From Sisyra terminalis (lineage: Eukaryota; Arthropoda; Insecta; Neuroptera; Sisyridae): DNA of 64,000 nucleotides. The stretch spans positions 1,984,001 to 2,048,000 of the forward strand of contig OY292279.1 of the NCBI GenBank assembly GCA_958496175.1, written 5' to 3'. The notes under the pieces are model-generated. The model was not told the origin of the DNA, did no database searches, and saw only the letters and a program-made list of their open reading frames with translations. Each line of letters starts with the position of its first letter. Positions within the stretch are counted from its first letter, which is position 1. Below, piece by piece: positions 52,528 through 64,000 of this stretch. The position numbers were made by a program, and so were the translations under genes.

Positions 52528-55500
52528 AGAAGCCACATTCGTCTCTCCCTCTTAGTGGGAAGTGTTCATCCCTTAAACTGCCTGTTCATCCCTAAAACGA
52601 GGTTTGTTTGGGGAAAAATTTGCACAGCACGTACAGATGGACTTATACTTTCGATTGGCACCCTTAAACAATTTTTTTTTTTATTTGACGATTTTCGAGA
52701 AAATCAACGATGGTTAACCCATGGTTTTTTTTGACGAAAAAACTTTTTGTTTCGAAATCGAAAAATATTATTATATCATCGTTCTAGACATTGTTGCGAA
52801 CCCGAAACTGCCTTTGGTTCGAAAATCATCCCTTATATAACGAAGGTACATGCAATTGTTGAAGAAGCCACATTCGTCTCTCCCTCTTAGTGGGAAGTGT
52901 TCATCCCTTAAACTGCCTGTTCATCCCTAAAACGAGGTTTGTTTGGGGAAAAATTTGCACAGCACGTACAGATGGACTTATACTTTCGATTGGCACCCTT
53001 AAACAATTTTTTTTTTTATTTGACGATTTTCGAGAAAATCAACGATGGTTAACCCATGGTTTTTTTTGACGAAAAAACTTTTTGTTTCGAAATCGAAAAA
53101 TATTATTATATCATCGTTCTAGACATTGTTGCGAACCCGAAACTGCCTTTGGTTCGAAAATCATCCCTTATATAACGAAGGTACATGCAATTGTTGAAGA
53201 AGCCACATTCGTCTCTCCCTCTTAGTGGGAAGTGTTCATCCCTTAAACTGCCTGTTCATCCCTAAAACGAGGTTTGTTTGGGGAAAAATTTGCACAGCAC
53301 GTACAGATGGACTTATACTTTCGATTGGCACCCTTAAACAATTTTTTTTTTTATTTGACGATTTTCGAGAAAATCAACGATGGTTAACCCATGGTTTTTT
53401 TTGACGAAAAAACTTTTTGTTTCGAAATCGAAAAATATTATTATATCATCGTTCTAGACATTGTTGCGAACCCGAAACTGCCTTTGGTTCGAAAATCATC
53501 CCTTATATAACGAAGGTACATGCAATTGTTGAAGAAGCCACATTCGTCTCTCCCTCTTAGTGGGAAGTGTTCATCCCTTAAACTGCCTGTTCATCCCTAA
53601 AACGAGGTTTGTTTGGGGAAAAATTTGCACAGCACGTACAGATGGACTTATACTTTCGATTGGCACCCTTAAACAATTTTTTTTTTTATTTGACGATTTT
53701 CGAGAAAATCAACGATGGTTAACCCATGGTTTTTTTTGACGAAAAAACTTTTTGTTTCGAAATCGAAAAATATTATTATATCATCGTTCTAGACATTGTT
53801 GCGAACCCGAAACTGCCTTTGGTTCGAAAATCATCCCTTATATAACGAAGGTACATGCAATTGTTGAAGAAGCCACATTCGTCTCTCCCTCTTAGTGGGA
53901 AGTGTTCATCCCTTAAACTGCCTGTTCATCCCTAAAACGAGGTTTGTTTGGGGAAAAATTTGCACAGCACGTACAGATGGACTTATACTTTCGATTGGCA
54001 CCCTTAAAAATTTTTTTTTTTATTTGACGATTTTCGAGAAAATCAACGATGGTTAACCCATGGTTTTTTTTGACGAAAAAACTTTTTGTTTCGAAATCGA
54101 AAAATATTATTATATCATCGTTCTAGACATTGTTGCGAACCCGAAACTGCCTTTGGTTCGAAAATCATCCCTTATATAACGAAGGTACATGCAATTGTTG
54201 AAGAAGCCACATTCGTCTCTCCCTCTTAGTGGGAAGTGTTCATCCCTTAAACTGCCTGTTCATCCCTAAAACGAGGTTTGTTTGGGGAAAAATTTGCACA
54301 GCACGTACAGATGGACTTATACTTTCGATTGGCACCCTTAAAAATTTTTTTTTTTATTTGACGATTTTCGAGAAAATCAACGATGGTTAACCCATGGTTT
54401 TTTTTGACGAAAAAACTTTTTGTTTCGAAATCGAAAAATATTATTATATCATCGTTCTAGACATTGTTGCGAACCCGAAACTGCCTTTGGTTCGAAAATC
54501 ATCCCTTATATAACGAAGGTACATGCAATTGTTGAAGAAGCCACATTCGTCTCTCCCTCTTAGTGGGAAGTGTTCATCCCTTAAACTGCCTGTTCATCCC
54601 TAAAACGAGGTTTGTTTGGGGAAAAATTTGCACAGCACGTACAGATGGACTTATACTTTCGATTGGCACCCTTAAACAATTTTTTTTTTTATTTGACGAT
54701 TTTCGAGAAAATCAACGATGGTTAACCCATGGTTTTTTTTGACGAAAAAACTTTTTGTTTCGAAATCGAAAAATATTATTATATCATCGTTCTAGACATT
54801 GTTGCGAACCCGAAACTGCCTTTGGTTCGAAAATCATCCCTTATATAACGAAGGTACATGCAATTGTTGAAGAAGCCACATTCGTCTCTCCCTCTTAGTG
54901 GGAAGTGTTCATCCCTTAAACTGCCTGTTCATCCCTAAAACGAGGTTTGTTTGGGGAAAAATTTGCACAGCACGTACAGATGGACTTATACTTTCGATTG
55001 GCACCCTTAAACAATTTTTTTTTTTATTTGACGATTTTCGAGAAAATCAACGATGGTTAACCCATGGTTTTTTTTGACGAAAAAACTTTTTGTTTCGAAA
55101 TCGAAAAATATTATTATATCATCGTTCTAGACATTGTTGCGAACCCGAAACTGCCTTTGGTTCGAAAATCATCCCTTATATAACGAAGGTACATGCAATT
55201 GTTGAAGAAGCCACATTCGTCTCTCCCTCTTAGTGGGAAGTGTTCATCCCTTAAACTGCCTGTTCATCCCTAAAACGAGGTTTGTTTGGGGAAAAATTTG
55301 CACAGCACGTACAGATGGACTTATACTTTCGATTGGCACCCTTAAACAATTTTTTTTTTTATTTGACGATTTTCGAGAAAATCAACGATGGTTAACCCAT
55401 GGTTTTTTTTGACGAAAAAACTTTTTGTTTCGAAATCGAAAAATATTATTATATCATCGTTCTAGACATTGTTGCGAACCCGAAACTGCCTTTGGTTCGA

Positions 55501-56544
55501 AAATCATCCCTTATATAACGAAGGTACATGCAATTGTTGAAGAAGCCACATTCGTCTCTCCCTCTTAGTGGGAAGTGTTCATCCCTTAAACTGCCTGTTC
55601 ATCCCTAAAACGAGGTTTGTTTGGGGAAAAATTTGCACAGCACGTACAGATGGACTTATACTTTCGATTGGCACCCTTAAACAATTTTTTTTTTTATTTG
55701 ACGATTTTCGAGAAAATCAACGATGGTTAACCCATGGTTTTTTTTGACGAAAAAACTTTTTGTTTCGAAATCGAAAAATATTATTATATCATCGTTCTAG
55801 ACATTGTTGCGAACCCGAAACTGCCTTTGGTTCGAAAATCATCCCTTATATAACGAAGGTACATGCAATTGTTGAAGAAGCCACATTCGTCTCTCCCTCT
55901 TAGTGGGAAGTGTTCATCCCTTAAACTGCCTGTTCATCCCTAAAACGAGGTTTGTTTGGGGAAAAATTTGCACAGCACGTACAGATGGACTTATACTTTC
56001 GATTGGCACCCTTAAAAATTTTTTTTTTTATTTGACGATTTTCGAGAAAATCAACGATGGTTAACCCATGGTTTTTTTTGACGAAAAAACTTTTTGTTTC
56101 GAAATCGAAAAATATTATTATATCATCGTTCTAGACATTGTTGCGAACCCGAAACTGCCTTTGGTTCGAAAATCATCCCTTATATAACGAAGGTACATGC
56201 AATTGTTGAAGAAGCCACATTCGTCTCTCCCTCTTAGTGGGAAGTGTTCATCCCTTAAACTGCCTGTTCATCCCTAAAACGAGGTTTGTTTGGGTAAAAA
56301 TTTGCACAGCACGTACAGATGGACTTATACTTTCGATTGGCACCCTTAAAAATTTTTTTTTTTTATTTGACGATTTTCGAGAAAATCAACGATGGTTAAC
56401 CCATGGTTTTTTTTGACGAAAAAACTTTTTGTTTCGAAATCGAAAAATATTATTATATCATCGTTCTAGACATTGTTGCGAACCCGAAACTGCCTTTGGT
56501 TCGAAAATCATCCCTTATATAACGAAGGTACATGCAATTGTTGA
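52528..56544 (+). repeat. Period-6 pattern, four C11 then two K (2008 bp)
   Basis: Four C11 monomers (52528-53867) followed by two K11 (53868, 54202), then four C11 (54536-55875) followed by K11 (55876) and K12 (56210). The two sets are 2008 bp apart, the same period as the block at 38815 but with different alleles. All are GTAC. The monomer at 56210 has a private T at 56295 (TTTGGGGA to TTTGGGTA). With only one informative site the period is suggestive and not proven. Confidence 0.6.
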
Positions 56545-59500
56545 AGAAGCCACATTCGTCTCTCCCTCTTAGTGGGAAGTGTTCATCCCTTAAACTGCCT
56601 GTTCATCCCTAAAACGAGGTTTGTTTGGGGAAAAATTTGCACAGCACGTACAGATGGACTTATACTTTCGATTGGCACCCTTAAACAATTTTTTTTTTTA
56701 TTTGACGATTTTCGAGAAAATCAACGATGGTTAACCCATGGTTTTTTTTGACGAAAAAACTTTTTGTTTCGAAATCGAAAAATATTATTATATCATCGTT
56801 CTAGACATTGTTGCGTACCCGAAACTGCCTTTGGTTCGAAAATCATCCCTTATATAACGAAGGTACATGCAATTGTTGAAGAAGCCACATTCGTCTCTCC
56901 CTCTTAGTGGGAAGTGTTCATCCCTTAAACTGCCTGTTCATCCCTAAAACGAGGTTTGTTTGGGGAAAAATTTGCACAGCACGAACAGATGGACTTATAC
57001 TTTCGATTGGCACCCTTAAAAATTTTTTTTTTTATTTGACGATTTTCGAGAAAATCAACGATGGTTAACCCATGGTTTTTTTTGACGAAAAAACTTTTTG
57101 TTTCGAAATCGAAAAATATTATTATATCATCGTTCTAGACATTGTTGCGAACCCGAAACTGCCTTTGGTTCGAAAATCATCCCTTATATAACGAAGGTAC
57201 ATGCAATTGTTGAAGAAGCCACATTCGTCTCTCCCTCTTAGTGGGAAGTGTTCATCCCTTAAACTGCCTGTTCATCCCTAAAACGAGGTTTGTTTGGGGA
57301 AAAATTTGCACAGCACGTACAGATGGACTTATACTTTCGATTGGCACCCTTAAACAATTTTTTTTTTATTTGACGATTTTCGAGAAAATCAACGATGGTT
57401 AACCCATGGTTTTTTTTGACGAAAAAACTTTTTGTTTCGAAATCGAAAAATATTATTATATCATCGTTCTAGACATTGTTGCGTACCCGAAACTGCCTTT
57501 GGTTCGAAAATCATCCCTTATATAACGAAGGTACATGCAATTGTTGAAGAAGCCACATTCGTCTCTCCCTCTTAGTGGGAAGTGTTCATCCCTTAAACTG
57601 CCTGTTCATCCCTAAAACGAGGTTTGTTTGGGGAAAAATTTGCACAGCACGTACAGATGGACTTATACTTTCGATTGGCACCCTTAAACAATTTTTTTTT
57701 TCATTTGACGATTTTCGAGAAAATCAACGATGGTTAACCCATGGTTTTTTTTGACGAAAAAACTTTTTGTTTCGAAATCGAAAAATATTATTATATCATC
57801 GTTCTAGACATTGTTGCGTACCCGAAACTGCCTTTGGTTCGAAAATCATCCCTTATATAACGAAGGTACATGCAATTGTTGAAGAAGCCACATTCGTCTC
57901 TCCCTCTTAGTGGGAAGTGTTCATCCCTTAAACTGCCTGTTCATCCCTAAAACGAGGTTTGTTTGGGGAAAAATTTGCACAGCACGTACAGATGGACTTA
58001 TACTTTCGATTGGCACCCTTAAACAATTTTTTTTTTCATTTGACGATTTTCGAGAAAATCAACGATGGTTAACCCATGGTTTTTTTTGACGAAAAAACTT
58101 TTTGTTTCGAAATCGAAAAATATTATTATATCATCGTTCTAGACATTGTTGCGAACCCGAAACTGCCTTTGGTTCGAAAATCATCCCTTATATAACGAAG
58201 GTACATGCAATTGTTGAAGAAGCCACATTCGTCTCTCCCTCTTAGTGGGAAGTGTTCATCCCTTAAACTGCCTGTTCATCCCTAAAACGAGGTTTGTTTG
58301 GGGAAAAATTTGCACAGCACGTACAGATGGACTTATACTTTCGATTGGCACCCTTAAACAATTTTTTTTTTTATTTGACGATTTTCGAGAAAATCAACGA
58401 TGGTTAACCCATGGTTTTTTTTGACGAAAAAACTTTTTGTTTCGAAATCGAAAAATATTATTATATCATCGTTCTAGACATTGTTGCGAACCCGAAACTG
58501 CCATTGGTTCGAAAATCATCCCTTATATAACGAAGGTACATGCAATTGTTGAAGAAGCCACATTCGTCTCTCCCTCTTAGTGGGAAGTGTTCATCCCTTA
58601 AACTGCCTGTTCATCCCTAAAACGAGGTTTGTTTGGGGAAAAATTTGCACAGCACGTACAGATGGACTTATACTTTCGATTGGCACCCTTAAACAATTTT
58701 TTTTTTTATTTGACGATTTTCGAGAAAATCAACGATGGTTAACCCATGGTTTTTTTTGACGAAAAAACTTTTTGTTTCGAAATCGAAAAATATTATTATA
58801 TCATCGTTCTAGACATTGTTGCGAACCCGAAACTGCCTTTGGTTCGAAAATCATCCCTTATATAACGAAGGTACATGCAATTGTTGAAGAAGCCACATTC
58901 GTCTCTCCCTCTTAGTGGGAAGTGTTCATCCCTTAAACTGCCTGTTCATCCCTAAAACGAGGTTTGTTTGGGGAAAAATTTGCACAGCACGTACAGATGG
59001 ACTTATACTTTCGATTGGCACCCTTAAACAATTTTTTTTTTTATTTGACGATTTTCGAGAAAATCAACGATGGTTAACCCATGGTTTTTTTTGACGAAAA
59101 AACTTTTTGTTTCGAAATCGAAAAATATTATTATATCATCGTTCTAGACATTGTTGCGAACCCGAAACTGCCTTTGGTTCGAAAATCATCCCTTATATAA
59201 CGAAGGTACATGCAATTGTTGAAGAAGCCACATTCGTCTCTCCCTCTTAGTGGGAAGTGTTCATCCCTTAAACTGCCTGTTCATCCCTAAAACGAGGTTT
59301 GTTTGGGGAAAAATTTGCACAGCACGTACAGATGGACTTATACTTTCGATTGGCACCCTTAAACAATTTTTTTTTTTATTTGACGATTTTCGAGAAAATC
59401 AACGATGGTTAACCCATGGTTTTTTTTGACGAAAAAACTTTTTGTTTCGAAATCGAAAAATATTATTATATCATCGTTCTAGACATTGTTGCGAACCCGA

Positions 59501-61566
59501 AACTGCCTTTGGTTCGAAAATCATCCCTTATATAACGAAGGTACATGCAATTGTTGAAGAAGCCACATTCGTCTCTCCCTCTTAGTGGGAAGTGTTCATC
59601 CCTTAAACTGCCTGTTCATCCCTAAAACGAGGTTTGTTTGGGGAAAAATTTGCACAGCACGTACAGATGGACTTATACTTTCGATTGGCACCCTTAAACA
59701 ATTTTTTTTTTTATTTGACGATTTTCGAGAAAATCAACGATGGTTAACCCATGGTTTTTTTTGACGAAAAAACTTTTTGTTTCGAAATCGAAAAATATTA
59801 TTATATCATCGTTCTAGACATTGTTGCGAACCCGAAACTGCCATTGGTTCGAAAATCATCCCTTATATAACGAAGGTACATGCAATTGTTGAAGAAGCCA
59901 CATTCGTCTCTCCCTCTTAGTGGGAAGTGTTCATCCCTTAAACTGCCTGTTCATCCCTAAAACGAGGTTTGTTTGGGGAAAAATTTGCACAGCACGTACA
60001 GATGGACTTATACTTTCGATTGGCACCCTTAAAAATTTTTTTTTTTATTTGACGATTTTCGAGAAAATCAACGATGGTTAACCCATGGTTTTTTTTGACG
60101 AAAAAACTTTTTGTTTCGAAATCGAAAAATATTATTATATCATCGTTCTAGACATTGTTGCGAACCCGAAACTGCCTTTGGTTCGAAAATCATCCCTTAT
60201 ATAACGAAGGTACATGCAATTGTTGAAGAAGCCACATTCGTCTCTCCCTCTTAGTGGGAAGTGTTCATCCCTTAAACTGCCTGTTCATCCCTAAAACGAG
60301 GTTTGTTTGGGGAAAAATTTGCACAGCACGTACAGATGGACTTATACTTTCGATTGGCACCCTTAAACAATTTTTTTTTTTATTTGACGATTTTCGAGAA
60401 AATCAACGATGGTTAACCCATGGTTTTTTTTGACGAAAAAACTTTTTGTTTCGAAATCGAAAAATATTATTATATCATCGTTCTAGACATTGTTGCGAAC
60501 CCGAAACTGCCTTTGGTTCGAAAATCATCCCTTATATAACGAAGGTACATGCAATTGTTGAAGAAGCCACATTCGTCTCTCCCTCTTAGTGGGAAGTGTT
60601 CATCCCTTAAACTGCCTGTTCATCCCTAAAACGAGGTTTGTTTGGGGAAAAATTTGCACAGCACGTACAGATGGACTTATACTTTCGATTGGCACCCTTA
60701 AACAATTTTTTTTTTCATTTGACGATTTTCGAGAAAATCAACGATGGTTAACCCATGGTTTTTTTTGACGAAAAAACTTTTTGTTTCGAAATCGAAAAAT
60801 ATTATTATATCATCGTTCTAGACATTGTTGCGAACCCGAAACTGCCTTTGGTTCGAAAATCATCCCTTATATAACGAAGGTACATGCAATTGTTGAAGAA
60901 GCCACATTCGTCTCTCCCTCTTAGTGGGAAGTGTTCATCCCTTAAACTGCCTGTTCATCCCTAAAACGAGGTTTGTTTGGGGAAAAATTTGCACAGCACG
61001 TACAGATGGACTTATACTTTCGATTGGCACCCTTAAACAATTTTTTTTTTTATTTGACGATTTTCGAGAAAATCAACGATGGTTAACCCATGGTTTTTTT
61101 TGACGAAAAAACTTTTTGTTTCGAAATCGAAAAATATTATTATATCATCGTTCTAGACATTGTTGCGTACCCGAAACTGCCTTTGGTTCGAAAATCATCC
61201 CTTATATAACGAAGGTACATGCAATTGTTGAAGAAGCCACATTCGTCTCTCCCTCTTAGTGGGAAGTGTTCATCCCTTAAACTGCCTGTTCATCCCTAAA
61301 ACGAGGTTTGTTTGGGGAAAAATTTGCACAGCACGTACAGATGGACTTATACTTTCGATTGGCACCCTTAAACAATTTTTTTTTTCATTTGACGATTTTC
61401 GAGAAAATCAACGATGGTTAACCCATGGTTTTTTTTGACGAAAAAACTTTTTGTTTCGAAATCGAAAAATATTATTATATCATCGTTCTAGACATTGTTG
61501 CGAACCCGAAACTGCCTTTGGTTCGAAAATCATCCCTTATATAACGAAGGTACATGCAATTGTTGA
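56545..61566 (+). repeat. Local cluster of T10-C tracts and GTACCC/TTATAT monomers
   Basis: Fifteen monomers. GTACCC combined with TTATAT occurs at 56545, 57214, 57548 and 60897; the only other such copy is at 30785. The T10-C tract (tract followed by CATTTG) occurs only here, in monomers 57548, 57883, 60562 and 61232 (C at 57702, 58037, 60716, 61386). A third local marker, CCTTTGG to CCATTGG (A286), is at 58503 and 59843, 1340 bp or four monomers apart. The last GAAC copy of the window is at 56880. Confidence 0.88.
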
Positions 61567-63911
61567 AGAAGCCACATTCGTCTCTCCCTCTTAGTGGGAA
61601 GTGTTCATCCCTTAAACTGCCTGTTCATCCCTAAAACGAGGTTTGTTTGGGGAAAAATTTGCACAGCACGTACAGATGGACTTATACTTTCGATTGGCAC
61701 CCTTAAAAATTTTTTTTTTTATTTGACGATTTTCGAGAAAATCAACGATGGTTAACCCATGGTTTTTTTTGACGAAAAAACTTTTTGTTTCGAAATCGAA
61801 AAATATTATTATATCATCGTTCTAGACATTGTTGCGAACCCGAAACTGCCTTTGGTTCGAAAATCATCCCTTATATAACGAAGGTACATGCAATTGTTGA
61901 AGAAGCCACATTCGTCTCTCCCTCTTAGTGGGAAGTGTTCATCCCTTAAACTGCCTGTTCATCCCTAAAACGAGGTTTGTTTGGGGAAAAATTTGCACAG
62001 CACGTACAGATGGACTTATACTTTCGATTGGCACCCTTAAACAATTTTTTTTTTTATTTGACGATTTTCGAGAAAATCAACGATGGTTAACCCATGGTTT
62101 TTTTTGACGAAAAAACTTTTTGTTTCGAAATCGAAAAATATTATTATATCATCGTTCTAGACATTGTTGCGAACCCGAAACTGCCTTTGGTTCGAAAATC
62201 ATCCCTTATATAACGAAGGTACATGCAATTGTTGAAGAAGCCACATTCGTCTCTCCCTCTTAGTGGGAAGTGTTCATCCCTTAAACTGCCTGTTCATCCC
62301 TAAAACGAGGTTTGTTTGGGGAAAAATTTGCACAGCACGTACAGATGGACTTATACTTTCGATTGGCACCCTTAAACAATTTTTTTTTTTATTTGACGAT
62401 TTTCGAGAAAATCAACGATGGTTAACCCATGGTTTTTTTTGACGAAAAAACTTTTTGTTTCGAAATCGAAAAATATTATTATATCATCGTTCTAGACATT
62501 GTTGCGAACCCGAAACTGCCTTTGGTTCGAAAATCATCCCTTATATAACGAAGGTACATGCAATTGTTGAAGAAGCCACATTCGTCTCTCCCTCTTAGTG
62601 GGAAGTGTTCATCCCTTAAACTGCCTGTTCATCCCTAAAACGAGGTTTGTTTGGGGAAAAATTTGCACAGCACGTACAGATGGACTTATACTTTCGATTG
62701 GCACCCTTAAACAATTTTTTTTTTTATTTGACGATTTTCGAGAAAATCAACGATGGTTAACCCATGGTTTTTTTTGACGAAAAAACTTTTTGTTTCGAAA
62801 TCGAAAAATATTATTATATCATCGTTCTAGACATTGTTGCGAACCCGAAACTGCCTTTGGTTCGAAAATCATCCCTTATATAACGAAGGTACATGCAATT
62901 GTTGAAGAAGCCACATTCGTCTCTCCCTCTTAGTGGGAAGTGTTCATCCCTTAAACTGCCTGTTCATCCCTAAAACGAGGTTTGTTTGGGGAAAAATTTG
63001 CACAGCACGTACAGATGGACTTATACTTTCGATTGGCACCCTTAAACAATTTTTTTTTTTTATTTGACGATTTTCGAGAAAATCAACGATGGTTAACTCA
63101 TGGTTTTTTTTGACGAAAAAACTTTTTGTTTCGAAATCGAAAAATATTATTATATCATCGTTCTAGACATTGTTGCGAACCCGAAACTGCCTTTGGTTCG
63201 AAAATCATCCCTTATATAACGAAGGTACATGCAATTGTTGAAGAAGCCACATTCGTCTCTCCCTCTTAGTGGGAAGTGTTCATCCCTTAAACTGCCTGTT
63301 CATCCCTAAAACGAGGTTTGTTTGGGGAAAAATTTGCACAGCACGTACAGATGGACTTATACTTTCGATTGGCACCCTTAAACAATTTTTTTTTTTATTT
63401 GACGATTTTCGAGAAAATCAACGATGGTTAACCCATGGTTTTTTTTGACGAAAAAACTTTTTGTTTCGAAATCGAAAAATATTATTATATCATCGTTCTA
63501 GACATTGTTGCGAACCCGAAACTGCCTTTGGTTCGAAAATCATCCCTTATATAACGAAGGTACATGCAATTGTTGAAGAAGCCACATTCGTCTCTCCCTC
63601 TTAGTGGGAAGTGTTCATCCCTTAAACTGCCTGTTCATCCCTAAAACGAGGTTTGTTTGGGGAAAAATTTGCACAGCACGTACAGATGGACTTATACTTT
63701 CGATTGGCACCCTTAAACAATTTTTTTTTTTATTTGACGATTTTCGAGAAAATCAACGATGGTTAACCCATGGTTTTTTTTGACGAAAAAACTTTTTGTT
63801 TCGAAATCGAAAAATATTATTATATCATCGTTCTAGACATTGTTGCGAACCCGAAACTGCCTTTGGTTCGAAAATCATCCCTTATATAACGAAGGTACAT
63901 GCAATTGTTGA
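61567..63911 (+). repeat. C11-rich terminal segment
   Basis: Seven monomers: K11 at 61567, C11 at 61901, 62236 and 62571, a T12 version of the C tract at 62906 (336 bp), and C11 at 63242 and 63577. The copy at 62906 has a private T at 63098 (AACCCATGG to AACTCATGG), which destroys CCATGG and keeps GTTAAC. The three C11 monomers before it look identical to one another. Confidence 0.9.
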
Positions 63912-64000
63912 AGAAGCCACATTCGTCTCTCCCTCTTAGTGGGAAGTGTTCATCCCTTAAACTGCCTGTTCATCCCTAAAACGAGGTTTGTTTGGGGAAA
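63912..64000 (+). repeat. Partial monomer at window end
   Basis: The first 89 bp of a monomer, identical to consensus as far as it goes and cut by the window edge. It shows that the array continues beyond the window. Confidence 0.97.

Larger units (their letters stand above)
1..64000 (+). repeat. Satellite DNA array of ~335 bp monomers
   Basis: The whole window is one tandem array. The block beginning AGAAGCCACATTCG recurs at 1, 336, 671, 1006, 1341 and so on to 63912, giving 191 full copies (mean about 334.7 bp) and one 89 bp partial copy. Every copy has the same orientation. No copy is interrupted by foreign DNA, and the largest indel against the consensus is 6 bp. Most copies differ from the consensus at zero to five positions, which implies recent amplification or continuing homogenisation. 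Known biology: arrays like this are constitutive heterochromatin, often pericentromeric or subtelomeric. The length is close to two nucleosome repeats (2 x ~167 bp), which is common for satellites; this is a correlation and not proof of phasing. Both array ends lie outside the window. I do not recognise the family or species. Confidence 0.99.

Noticed and set aside
1..64000. Protein-coding genes or a repeat-encoded protein
   Set aside because: The monomer contains stop codons on both strands, its length (334-336 bp) is not a multiple of three, and single-base tract changes occur freely. No codon-level constraint is visible. I did not enumerate every open frame, so short open stretches exist but have no support as genes.
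1..64000. CRISPR array
   Set aside because: Regular repeats are present, but no unique spacers lie between them: the full 335 bp period is repeated. Unit length and lack of cas genes also exclude it.
1..64000. Tandem 5S rDNA, snRNA or rDNA spacer subrepeats
   Set aside because: A ~335 bp unit would fit 5S rDNA, but I recognise no 5S internal control region or other structural RNA sequence. Ribosomal spacer subrepeats of 64 kb without a coding unit would be unusual; this was judged by eye without a search.
1..64000. Prokaryotic, phage or plasmid origin
   Set aside because: No genes, iterons, origin features or operons are present. A gene-free 64 kb homogeneous satellite array is a eukaryotic feature.

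Overview
The window is a single uninterrupted satellite-DNA array. I count 191 complete head-to-tail copies of one ~335 bp monomer plus an 89 bp partial copy (63912-64000). All are in the same orientation, and the array runs off both ends. I see no gene, RNA gene, transposon, CRISPR array, inversion or unique DNA. A single-family array of at least 64 kb points to eukaryotic heterochromatin (pericentromeric, subtelomeric, or on a sex or B chromosome). The sequence does not identify the species or the locus. The monomer is about 36% G+C and holds about 15 CpG, roughly 1.4 times expectation. That argues against a heavily CpG-methylated, CpG-depleted genome such as a typical vertebrate.

Monomers are extremely alike; most differ from the consensus at only zero to five positions. 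Numbering from position 1, the informative sites are: 76 (T or A), 105 (GTAC or GAAC), the A/T tract at about 139-155, 272 (GCGAACCC or GCGTACCC) and 307 (TTATATAA or TAATATAA). The main tract alleles are called here K12 (A5T12), K11 (A5T11), C11 (A3CA2T11) and C10 (A3CA2T10). Rarer ones are A4T12/A4T13, A6T11, 'Cint' (T5-C-T6) and 'T10-C' (the tract followed by CATTTG). Monomer length follows the tract: 334 bp for K11 and C10, 335 bp for K12 and C11, 336 bp for Cint.

Layout. 1-5024: GTAC monomers only, including three copies of a 670 bp dimer. 5025-15387: first GAAC monomers, mixed alleles and most of the monomers with small deletions. 15388-26099: two tandem copies of a 5356 bp, 16-monomer block whose allele order is identical. 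26100-38814: mixed, with short-period alternations. 38815-42829: a six-monomer, 2008 bp block present twice, marked by the site-76 A allele. 42830-50518: dominated by the GAAC/K11/GTACCC/TAATAT haplotype. 50519-64000: back to GTAC monomers rich in C11, with a local cluster of T10-C and GTACCC/TTATAT variants at 56545-61566.

The biology visible here is array evolution: unequal exchange, gene-conversion-like chimeras between haplotypes, local higher-order repeats with several periods (2, 4, 6 and 16 monomers), and A/T-tract length change. Possible functional elements inside the monomer (a 7 bp inverted repeat, a TATA-like palindrome, A/T tracts that could bend DNA) are reported with low confidence.
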